DNA of 64,000 nucleotides from Setoptus koraiensis (taxonomy: Eukaryota > Arthropoda), in contig CM106586.1 of NCBI GenBank assembly GCA_048013815.1, forward strand, positions 4,898,001-4,962,000, in the 5' to 3' direction. Within the stretch, counting starts at the first letter, position 1; every line of letters begins with the position of its first letter. The notes below the pieces were generated by a model that saw only the letters and a list, made by a program, of their open reading frames with translations, had not been told where the DNA came from and made no database searches. A program made the position numbers and the translations under genes. Shown one piece after another: positions 36,201-47,800 of the stretch.

Positions 36201-36938
36201 ATACCCGCGTCGACGATGCAAAATGATGATGATAATGTTGTGATGATTGACACGTTGAACGCACAAGACAGACAAACTCATTGAACGACGACGATGACGA
36301 CCATCACAATAATCTTGACAGAATTCTTCTTACTTACTTGCGATCACTTTTTTATTTGCACTCATCTCCTGCCGTCTAGCCGTGATTTTGCGGCTCGATA
36401 GCTTTCTATTTTATTTATAGCTTATAGCTTACATAGTTTATATATGTGACAGCCAGCATTGCCATTCAATAATTCATTAATCATTAGCGAGCACCAATTA
36501 TAATCAACTAACAAACTGCAACGCTGATAGCAGTGGTTGCATCATGACGCTCATCACACACTATCAGCCACTCAAATTGTACGTCATAATAAATTTCACT
36601 GTCAATCTGTCACTCACTCGCTATCCGTCATTATCTCAGCATCACATCAGTGTTGAGTTCCTCTCCCTGATTAACTTGCTAAATCAACAGCAACAACAAC
36701 AACAGCAGAAAGATCTTGATTCTTTTTCACGCCAGACACCGGCGCCAGACGGACACAAACAAACAGCTCATTTGCAACTATTGTTGCTCGCCATTATCGT
36801 CTTAATCTAATCGCAAACACATAGACACCCCAGCGACTCTACTGCTGCTGTCTTTATAAGCCAACACGGATGTTCCGACCACAGAATATCGCCATAGCTC
36901 GATCGATAATTGTCTCACCAAATCAATAGTTCAACTGT

Positions 36939-37021
<83 letters not shown>

Positions 37022-39124
37022 TAATCATCATTTTAACACATGTGTCTCGTAATCGGCCTTCTAAATCAGGGCACATATCCATGAACTATTCATAAAAATT
37101 TAGTCGGCAGATTCAAGTGAGCGAAGAAAGGTCCACAGATGAACCTGGCCAAACCGAATCGAGGTAGCTTCACTCGTGAATCATCCGGCATCAACCATGG
37201 CCGATATTCATACATTTGCATCATGTTCTAAATTTTTTACAAAACGAACCTTTGAAATTGTCGACGCTGCTGTAGGTGTGGCTATCGGAAACATCGGCAA
37301 TCGATTGATTTTTCCCTGTCCATATCCGGCATAGCGTCATATATATGCAGATCGAGTTTCACGAGTTGTCATGCGGCCCAGACCAATCGCTTGAACGCAA
37401 TGAGCCGAAATACATTCTAGGCATGGGCTAAGATCATGTTTTTGAATATTCTAATTGTCGGGTGCCTAAAAACATCATTGGAAAAAAAAGATCGGAACCC
37501 CACAGGGCCTGCAAAATTTTGCCATTGGCTGTTTTCGACGCTCCGATTCTCGACGAGTGATTGCGCCATAAGAAGTCTAAACCTCTGATGATATGATTCA
37601 TTCAGCCGTACGTTGCTCGGTCTGCACGTTACCCGGGCCTCATATGACAAGTAGCGGTTGTTTTCGGAGATATCATAACAACAACAATGATTGATTGCGT
37701 TTTGTAATGAAAAAGTCATTAGCCGAAAAGATTTGTCGGGATTGCGGCTTTAGGCGAACTGTAGAGCAATCTTGAGTCGATTGACTGTAGCCAATTTATA
37801 GTGGGGCTAGAAAAACATGCCTCAGCGCACTATATCATAATTGGATAAATATTTGGCTAGGAGATTGTTCTCGCTATCCAAGACTTCTATATCGCTTTCG
37901 TGTTGGATCATGATCAAAGAATTTTTAGCGGATAGTTCGAACGTGGTCCTCGCCTGGATGCCTCGAAGCAGTAGATATCACGACTTCGAGAGATTTCTGT
38001 TTTTTTCTTTCTGGGTTCAAAAAAAGTATTTCTTAGAAGAAATCCTCGGATTTCTAATTTCATCGCAACTGTTCAAGCCCGATAGACGATCTTTCCAAAA
38101 ACTAGTCTAAAAACAGCTCGATCGAGCAGAACCTTCCAGTTTAGAACTCAAGCACCAAGTTGTTGTGGAGAATATTGTGTTGTGTGAAAAAGAGAGAAAG
38201 TCACGGAAATTGGCGTGAATAGTATAAGGATGTTGCATCCTGGCATATGCTAACGGTGTTTGTGATGTGTATATATAGTCGGTGGCCATTGTTTATGTGT
38301 TGCCAATAGTAACCATAGTATCACCGTTACATAATAATGGCCATCAATACCGATCATTACGCAAGCTTACGTGCAGAGTCTCTGAATATTGTCGCGTTGC
38401 GAGGGCCACTGTCTGCAATGAGGGCACGACAATATCCATAGCAATAGTAATTGGATTGTTGGTGCGATCAGAAATTTAGGAGAGGGGGGGGGGATGAAAT
38501 TCTCAACAAGGGACCCACAGCAACACTACTGGGTACGTCTGAATTAATGAGAGCAGCCTGAATTCAATTTTTCTACTTTTTCCAAATGAGCAGGTAGCGA
38601 CTGTCGACAGCCATATAGTGTTCGTGACGTGTCTGAGAGATCGTGCTAAAAGCTATTTCTCTTCCCCACATGCTGTTCGACATGATAAAAGAAGAAAAGA
38701 ACCTCATAAAAAAACGAACAACTCTTCCACTTGATACAGTACGCAAAAGCTAGCATTTTTTCAGGAATTAAAATCCAGCCAATGTGCATAATGAAAAAAT
38801 CAGTTTATTCTGACAGGAGTCAAGTTTTGTGATTAAATTGTGGTCACTTAGTTAGCCATTAGCACGGACAGTACGTTTGAATTATTTGCATTGTTTATGT
38901 CGAGTGTGCCCGTTTTATTTTTTGCATCATCTTCAATTTTGATCAAGATCACTATATTACATCAGCGTTTGCGTTTGCATCGGTTGGTCTGCTAATGATA
39001 TTATACCGGCGACATTTGTGATAAATTCATTTCATCTAGTCCCGTTATGCGTTTGGGTGTTATTAGTGTGTCGAAATATTACTGATAAAGGCACACACAT
39101 ATACACAACAAATATTTAATCATA
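36201..39124. other. Upstream flank of the CD36-family gene
   Basis: Nearly 3 kb with no supported gene. It includes a 78-base CT run, a G9 tract near 38484, and a stretch (about 37.1-38.1 kb) with weak coding flavour but no recognisable motif. The promoter of the CD36 gene should lie toward 39.1 kb; no clear TATA box seen. Confidence 0.45.
36941..37018. repeat. (CT)n microsatellite, 78 bases
   Basis: An uninterrupted CT dinucleotide run. Confidence 0.97.
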
Positions 39125-42100
39125 ATGCGAAACTATGTTCTGCTCTCACTTGCCATATTTGCATGTGTATTGGGTCTATTGCTTCTGTGGTTGCCTAATT
39201 TAATGGAGGGACCCATTCAAGACATTGTAGAATTGACAAATGAAGAAATCAAAGCTATCTGGTGAGTTCTATAAAACGATAATCTTTTGATGAGATCTCT
39301 CCATGGGCAGCACCTGAGAAACTTCTTAAATGCTTTGGATATAGAAATTGATCGTTGCGGATGAACAAAAATCACTCTGCGGTCCCTGGTACAAAAAATA
39401 TCGAACCCTCCGACCTATAAACCATCTGATAGACATAGCGCCGGCATATAAGTAATACTATTCAATCTGAAAACGTTGCCATCTCCAGTTGGATCAACTG
39501 ATTTTTCTGAGTTAAAAACTTTCGTTTCCGGCTTTCATTTCAATCAAGTTGTACTCATTCCTGCCGTTCAAAGTGGCTCTCTCGAACCAACTGAGGTCAG
39601 GGAGTGATGTCATTTCAGATTGTTGTTGGTGCCGGTGGTGTTGCTTCGGCAGATCGTTGTTTGATCCAAATGTTTTCATTCAATCTGATTCAACACATAC
39701 ACTATAATGTGATCGATTATTACTCAAAGTTAATCACCACTCCACTATTAATCAATCATTATTTTTTTTTTCAACTGCGTGCTAACGATTGAAAACACAG
39801 GTCGGCCCCGCCAATTGATATAAAAACATCCTTCTGGCTTTACGGCATCAGCAACAAAGAGTAAGTTGTCCAGTGAGGGGAACGCATTATTTCGAGGGAA
39901 GTCTTATTATGCGATGTCTCGAATAACTATTTGAAATCACGCTGATTTCCATTGAATTTCTGATTGATTTTTTTAGGAATTTCATAAACGGAAGCAGGCC
40001 GAAAATCACCAGGCACGGGCCCTATGTGTTCGGGTAAGTGACGCTAGATTAAGATAAGTATCGCTAACTAACATGTATGGAACTAACGAGATGTGCTATC
40101 GATTGTGTTCGCCAATAGATCCAGGCCGGTGAAGAAAATCATAGCCTACTCGGACAACAAATTTCGTGTCACCTACAACAGCACCCGCTATTATCATCTG
40201 ATGGATCGCATATCGCCCAGTATGGACGAACAGCTAAATTTGTTGAATCCAGTTTACGCTAGCGTGGCAACTGCCCTAAGTGCCTATGGTCACAAGCAGA
40301 CCAACTTGCAAGCCAGCTCGAACGGATCGAGTGGGTCCAGCCAGCAGCAGTTGGATATGATGTATGGTGCTGCAAATCGATTGATGGACAAATTTAATGA
40401 GACTCTCATAAGGGTCACCACACCAAGAGAGGCTTTGATTGGTCGAAAGATCATGCTGCTGGAGAAAGTGAGAAAAATGGCCGAGGCGTTCGAGATGAAA
40501 TTAGACATGCCCGATCCGCCGCCCAATGATACATTGGGCTATGTGTTCTCTTTAAACGCCACTTGGCAGGGCCCGTTCGAGATTTGGACCGGTTACAAGT
40601 CGTCGCGAACGTCGCTAGGCGACATAGTGACCTGGGAGGGCAAAAAACGATTGCCTTGGTATCCGGATAAATGTGGCCGATTGCAGACTTCGGCTGGCGA
40701 ACTGAGACCCATGCCCATCAAAGACAAGCAAAGGCTGGAGATATTTATACCGTCTTTGTGTCGCATTATACAGTTGGATCCAGTGGGCAAACGAAAGAGA
40801 CGCGAGGGCGAAGTGATAAAATACATAGTGTCGCCAGAAAGTTTTGCCAATCGCACCGTCAATCCGGAAAATAGTTGTTTTTGCACCAAGGTCAATCCGA
40901 AAGACGACCACTGCAGCCTTAATGGAGCCATCGAGGCGGCGCCCTGCTACTTGGAAGTACCCATGATAATAACAGTCAGCGGTATAGAAATGGACTCGCG
41001 CATAGTTGGTACCCTGGATAATTGGGACAGCATGTACCCCTACGGTCTGACAGAGTGCTCGCCCCTGCCCATTGCGTCGTTCATGGAGGTACTGACGGTC
41101 AGTATCACGTATACGTACGGTATCATAATTACACTGCCGATATTTGCCGTTTCCGGTCACTGATCCGAATTTTTCTTCATGCATTTTCTCATCCACAATA
41201 CGCTTCTTTCTGATTGCACGATGACCAATCGTCGGTTGGCGCTTCTAATTCGGATACTCTGATTGAAAAAGAGCAGCGCTTCGGGGTGGCCATTCAAGCC
41301 GATCTCACCATAACTATTTTCGTTCGCATTGAGCAAGATACCAAGTTCAAGTAAGTTATGCCATTAGATACGATACTGCTCAGCAGATAAGATGAGCCAA
41401 TCGACAGCTCACGCTCTTTTTTTCTCTAATTTTCTCTTTCCCAAAAAAAAATCCCGAAAACTAATCTGTCCAATGAATCTGCTGTTGTTCCCAGACAAAC
41501 GACTGGCGTGCCCGAGGTGACCTATGTTCCGGTAGTGACCATGCGAGAACAGATAGAAATACCTCAGATTCTGGCCGATAAAGTCATTGTTGTCGAGGAC
41601 ATTTTCTACTATTTGCAACAACTAAATACGCCCGTATTTTTCGTGGCCTTCTGTCTGCTGGTGACATTGATTGTGCAAATGACGCGCACAGAGTATGGCA
41701 GTTCCATGGTACATCCGGAAAGTAGTACAACGTTAGACAATCAGTCGAGCTTGGGCGACATAACGGACAGTTGCAGATCGCAGCCGCCCAGCGGCACAAG
41801 TGGTCGCTCGCTGGATGTGGGCTCCGATGTCAATCTGACGCCCGCCACCAATAACAATCGATTGCAATTTGCAAACAACAACAGCAAACAACAGCAACAG
41901 TTATCATCGGCGGCGATAAACAACAAACTCAACAGCAACATGTCGAGAAAATCAACTGATATTAGCGACATTTCGCCTGTCACTATGAGCTCGTCGTTGA
42001 GCGGACTGACCATTGGCAGCAGGAGCCAGTTAATTAGTGGCGGCGGACGGCGATCGTCAGCGGCGCTGGCGCTGAACACAAATAACGCAAGCAACGACGA

Positions 42101-44138
42101 TCAGTACGACGATGATATGGGCCTAATGAGGCACCAATCAATTGTTAGTAACGGCACCACGAGACGATTTTCCGTAGCTAAGCGACTGACCAGTCAGAAT
42201 TCGTTGGCGCCAGCAAGCAACAACAACGAACAACAACAGTCTGTAAGTACCATCACTAATCAGCAGCAAGAGCAACAACAAGACAGTGGCCAACAAAAGA
42301 GGGCCCGTTTCTTTTCAAAGTTAGACGATCATTATGAAAAACAGCAGCAGCAGCAGCAGCAACAAGCAGATAAAGACGGCGACGAGGGTTCGATGAAAAA
42401 TAATAATAATAATAACGAAGTTGAAGAGATTGGGAAAGAACGCCAGAGAAAACAAAAGAATCCCATGACCACTATTGAGATGGGCGAAGACAAAGAAGGC
42501 GACGGGGGCGACTACGGCGAAACAAATGACGAGATTATGACGGCCACCGTTGATGGTGATAATGACGATGTCCATGTCGATGATGTTTCTGATGACGATG
42601 TAGATAAAGAGCATGCTGATGAACAAACGAACAATAATAATGATAATGATCCGATGAAACTGACAAAGAAAAGAAAAAACTGGCTGCTAAGACTCTACAC
42701 TAACATAGTACACACATTGATATTCAGGCAGGGCGACAGACAAAATCACCATCTAAACACAAATAGGACAGACGATAACAACGTTAAAAACGGCGCAGCC
42801 ACAAACAATAATGATGCAGATGGCGCCGACAATGCTAATCAAGATGCTAATTATGCAAATAGTAATAAATTGACAAACAACGATAACAAACAACAACAAG
42901 AAAATGAGGAAGAAGACAGAATATTGGCCATCAGTAAGAGGATAGATAATTGGTGCGCGACGGCGCTAGAGCAACAGCAACAATTGGAGAGTAGACGGGC
43001 CTCGTTGCTGAAAAATCCACCTACCGGCACGAAAAATGGCAGCGACAATAGCGACAACGATGGCAAACCAAAGTCACCAAAATCACCGGCGGCAAACGCG
43101 ACCAACGGCAACGACACCGCCGACAGCAACAGTAAACTGGTGCAGCAGGTCATCAAGGAGGAGTCGCTGTCCATAAACGACGCCGATACGGGTTTGGGAA
43201 GCTCTGTTGGGGCCATAACCGTCGACAACAACGAAAAACAACAGGCCATCAACGCGGCCGACGCAGACGAGAAAAATAGCAATTCCACAAACGCAGACAA
43301 CGGGCCCACTAGCGACGAAAACGATCAATTGGAAACCGGTTCAAATGATGACACAATCAAGGGGCTGACGGAAATGCCCGACGAAGAACCGAAGAAAAAT
43401 GCCACTGACAGCCAAGCTACAGCTGCAGCCGTTTCCGGTAACGCAACTTCAAATCACGAATTAAATTTTGATGCCACTGACGCCACAATGCCACCCAGGT
43501 CAGATACGTACAACGCCGACGACACCGATGGGGGCGCCCCAATGAGACAGTTGGGCCAAGAGGCCGTTTCGCAAATGTCCGCTGCCGATCACATAGAGCA
43601 CAACGGAGGTCCAATCACCGACCAAGCAATCACAGGTGATAGCGGACAAAATGACAGCAACGATAACGAAAACAACGACAAATCAGCGCCAATTGAGGAC
43701 GCAACGACGGGCGGTTCGTCGTCCAACACCTCGTTGAATACAGCAGAAACCGGAAATGGGTCAGCCAAATCATTTGACACGGTAATCAGCAGGCAATTGA
43801 TTGAAGAGGATGACAAGCAGCAAGTGGCAGACAGCACAAACGAGAGCGATTCGATTGAGGACAGGGGCAGAGGCGGTGTTGAGCCAGTTGATCAATATAG
43901 CGACGAGCAAATCAGACAAGAGCCAAGTGAGGAGACAGCAGAAAGCGCATCTGCAAAAAAGAATGGATCAAATAAAAAAAAGAAGCCACTAATCAACAGC
44001 AAAAGAATGGTGAGCGTGTCGACGAGCACCGACGAACAACAGTTACAACAACAGAAACAGCAGCAACAGCAACACGTTGACACACCCGAGTTAGATATGA
44101 AGGGCACGGAGAATATTATTTTCGAAGAACAGGAATAG
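39125..44138 (+). CDS. CD36/SCARB-family receptor with giant C-terminal tail (6 exons, about 1316 aa)
   Basis: Class B scavenger receptor: two membrane passes and an extracellular lipid- or ligand-binding tunnel. Exons 39125-39261, 39801-39860, 39977-40033, 40119-41097 (or to 41088), 41277-41350 and 41495-44138 splice in frame. TM1 is residues 5-23. The ectodomain has FWLYGISN, the GPYVF signature, LCRI, the Cys cluster CFC...DDHC...APC (about 335-360), and ends FVRIEQ...VPVVTMREQIEI. TM2 (about 481-500) is followed by RTEYGSS and then some 810 residues rich in Asn, Asp, Gln and Ser, with no known domain, to the stop. Cytoplasmic tails in this family are normally a few dozen residues. The frame is open for 2.6 kb with mixed synonymous codons, which argues for real coding. 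A GTAAGT at 42243 could allow a shorter spliced tail. Orthology (SNMP, croquemort, emp) is not resolved. Confidence 0.85.
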
Positions 44139-44829
44139 CAGCTATTATAATGAAAAGGGAATTTAAAAAATATTAAAATGTTAAAATCATTTGCTAGTGA
44201 GATAGCTAGTGAGCGGCCCCAAAGCCGGTGAATTTTTGCATTCGTCCCGACACGTGCAGTTGACAGTGGGCACCAAATGCCCAACGTGGTTCAAAAGGTT
44301 TGAAGTGTAAAATAGTTTGATTTAGAGGTCTTACAGGCGACGGGTTGAGGATGATAAAAATCAATCATTTTCTGACAATATTTATTATTAATATCACTTG
44401 TTTTCTCCTAAAATTTCTCATATCGTAATCATATCATTTTGTGTCATTGCCGGGCAATTGCCAGTGTAACATGAATTTGCCCAGAAAATAGTGTGTAGTC
44501 GGCACGGTGTCACCGATAGTTGAACGCCATTTTTTCAGCTATCTTGGTGAGCCCGCCGACCGTTGGTTGAGTATCAGTGTTGGTTTTGGTTTTTTTTTTC
44601 GAAGTCCCGAAAATTTTCGACAACTATCCCCACTGTTCGGCCGTGCAGGCAGACTTGCGCGCGAGGCAAATAGCCGACGAGAGGTAAAATCTCCCGTTTG
44701 CTGTTGGCCGGTATAGATCGCGCTCATCAGTCTGGCTGCGGTCTAAAACAATAGAAATGAGACTCGGGTTTTGCTTGCGGCAGCACTTGATCTGGCGACG
44801 GCCCTACGGCTTGGACCGCGCCCGTATTG
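44139..44829. other. Convergent 3' regions of the CD36-like and alpha-catulin genes
   Basis: About 690 bases between facing stops. An ATTAAA near 44177 may serve the plus strand; AATAAA at 44381-44386 (minus) would end alpha-catulin about 445 bases after its stop. Confidence 0.55.
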
Positions 44830-47800
44830 TCAGATGTCCGGTTCGGAGCCCGTCCCGCCGCCTGCCGAGCGCGAGTTCATGCCCGTGCGCGCCGACGACT
44901 GGGCCTCGAACTCGAAGCTCTCGTCGCTCCTGTAAGAGGGCGACAGCGTCCTTGATCTCTTTCGCATCGATTGCGTGCCCATATTGTACTGTTCGCATGA
45001 GCACATCATTAATGCGCGCCCCCATATTGCGTAATATTGCGTAATATCGTTTAATATGTATGACGAGTTATTGCGCGACGTATGCAGGCCACATCGTGCG
45101 CCACATTGTATGCAAATGGGCGAGTTTGAGGGAGGTTATCGGCATTTTTCCGTTCGTTTATTTGTTTTGTTCCATGTGGCGTTTTGCGGCGTTTTTCGCG
45201 TATCGTGTCATGTCGTGTCCAGACAGCAGACAGCGGAGATAGCGGGCGACAGGGAGAGAGAGAGAGATAAACAAATGAGGTCACAAATTGGCAAAAATAG
45301 TGTCAGTGGTGCGGCCATTCGGGCCACTTCGGGCGCCGCTCGGGTCGCCAATGGCAACAGACTGCGCGTTGAGCAGAGCGAGCGGATAAAAGCGCCCCTA
45401 CTTACGTGCTGCCTGCAAGCTATGCTCGAGTTGACCACCTTGTTCACGGCCTCCATGAGGGCGCGCGTCTCCCTGATGACGTTGTCCACCTTGGTGAAGG
45501 TGGCCGGCTTGCCGACGGTGGGATTCTTGACGGTGAACTGCAGTTGCTGCACCAGAGTGGGTATCAGGTCCAGGTTGCTCAGCAGCTCCTTCTTCAGGCT
45601 TCCGGCGGGCACCTGTCGGCGAATAGGGAAAACCGAAACGAAAATCAATTGTCGAAAACGAAAATTATTAAATATTAAATATAAATATTTCGCGCCAGTT
45701 GTCACCAGTCAGCGATAGGGGCGCCCGAGACAAGCTCGGCTAGAGAAGCTCGGCTAGAGAAGCTCGGCGATACGCACGTCGTAGGAGAAGCGCCTCACGT
45801 CCTTGTACAGCTCGTTGGACTCTTCGGCGAACAATTCCGCCTGGGTAAACAGATCCTGGGTGGTGTTGAGTTCGCCCTCGCCCCGCGTAAACTGATACAT
45901 GGAATAGGCCATTTGGGCGGTGGCTCGGGCTATCTGAACAATGTCATTGTCCTCCGAATCGGACCATTTGTCCGCGTCCGTCGTCGACGACTGCTGATCG
46001 GTGGCGCCCCCCTGTTCCGAGTCGCCCGCCACAGAGCCCGGCGGGGTTGTTAGTCCGCCGCTGGCGCCCGCCGCTACCGGCGCGATGGTCAGCGGAGCGG
46101 GCACCGGTCCGTTGATGTGGCCGTCCAATGCGGCGGCAGTGCGTGCCGGATTTGATCTGGTGCCGGGTAATAATTGCTGCTGCTGCTGTTGTTGCCCGAT
46201 ATGCGGTTGGTGTCGTTGCAGGGCGAGCTCGCTGTTGTATTGATGGTGGTGCTGCGGCTGCTGCGAAGAATTTCCCTCGCCCTCATCCAGATGGAGCTGC
46301 TGGTGCGCCGTTGCATAACCGTGCCCGTGGGCCCCACCATCGCCGGTGTGGTGATAAACTTTTGAGGCCGATTCATTGATGGTGACCACTCGCTCTCGCA
46401 TGGGTCTCGGCGCGCCTTGCAGCATCTCTGGCTGCTGCTGCTGCTGATATGGGGCCGCCATGAGCGGATAATTGGTGTTGCTGTTTGTGGAAGCGGCCGT
46501 TTGTTGGTGATCGTAATGATCGCCAACAACGCGTGCACCCGTTTGTTTCAGGCTGCTCTTGGGCAGCACTTGTCTGGCCGTTGCACCCGACGTTATGAGG
46601 CCGTCAACGGCACCTGACGGCTGCTGCTGTAAGCGATTATTGCCACCGGTGGCGCCCCTCATTGGCGGCGGCAGCGGCGGAGGCGCCATCATCATTCGAT
46701 TGTTTCCATCGAAATCATGAGATTGAGCGAGATTTAATGAGCCCGTTGCGGGCACCGGGCCGGCATTCGCATCCAAATAGGACACGCCAGGCTGATTGCG
46801 ATGAGCGGTGCCGCCTAGCGGATGCTGGTGAGCCGCTCCAACGGGGGCCGCTTGACCGCCCGCCAGGTCGCCCATCAGATGACTGTCCATTTCCGGCGCG
46901 GACGAGTGACAATACATGAGCTCGTCGCGTGTTGCTGCGCCCACGTTGCCGTAGCTCAGTTGCTGCTGCTGTTGCCGATGGACCACCTCTGAACAGGTGG
47001 CGCTGCCCAGCTCGTTGGCGCCCATTATATTAAGCGGGGCCCCGTTGTAAGCGGCGCGAGTGCTCACCAGGTAACTGTCGTCTCTATGGTTACCTGTTAA
47101 TTTGTTAATTGGCTGTTGTTGTTGTTGTTGCTGGTCGCAAAGAATTGATCTCAAATCGTGAAAACTCGTCGAGTTTGTGCCAAGTCCTCGGCCGCCATTA
47201 CCGGCGATGTTGTTGTTGTTGTTGACGGTGGCACTGTTGTTGTTGCTGTTGATATTGGCGGTGGCGCTGTTTTGTTGCAGTTTTTGTTGCTGTTGTTGCT
47301 GTTCGTTGTAAAGAGCGGCCCGTAATTGGTGACGCAAACTTTGCTTGGCGCTGGCCCCCATCAGAGCGTCGTACTTGTATTGCTGCTGCTGTTGAAGCAG
47401 TAGCTGTCTCTTCATTAGCAATTGTTCCCTAATTAATTGCTGGCCGCCCGCTTGACGTTGCTGGCTTCCGTTGTCGTAACTGCGCGCCATGTACGCCAAT
47501 TGGCGCGCTATCTGGCAGAAATCCTCGTAGAAGCTCGACCACACTGTTTTGCGTCAGATACGACAGATACAGCGACAAATATAGCGACCGATACAGCGAC
47601 AGATACAACGATAGATATAGCGACAGATATGATAGTCAGTGACGGAATGGAGATGAGCTCTTAATTTAGATTGCAACAAGGTGTCGTCATGCGAGAAATT
47701 TTCACAACTTTGGCGCAAAAATCCAAACAGGTAAAAAAGAATTTCTTTCACAGAATAGAGGACAGAATTTTGTAATTACCCTGCAGATAGGCCCATAGAT

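Noticed and set aside
36544-36810. 88-codon frame with eight Gln and a hydrophobic C-terminus
   Set aside because: The Gln run comes from a short CAA/CAG repeat; no signal peptide, no homology, no splice support. The hydrophobic end alone is not enough.
37100-38150. Weak coding-like flavour on both strands, possibly an old mobile-element remnant
   Set aside because: No intact frame, no terminal repeats, no target-site duplication and no motif I can name with confidence; left as unassigned flank.
42851-43309. Antisense Leu/Ser/Phe-rich frames opposite the CD36 tail
   Set aside because: Mirror images of the Asn/Asp/Gln-rich sense codons.
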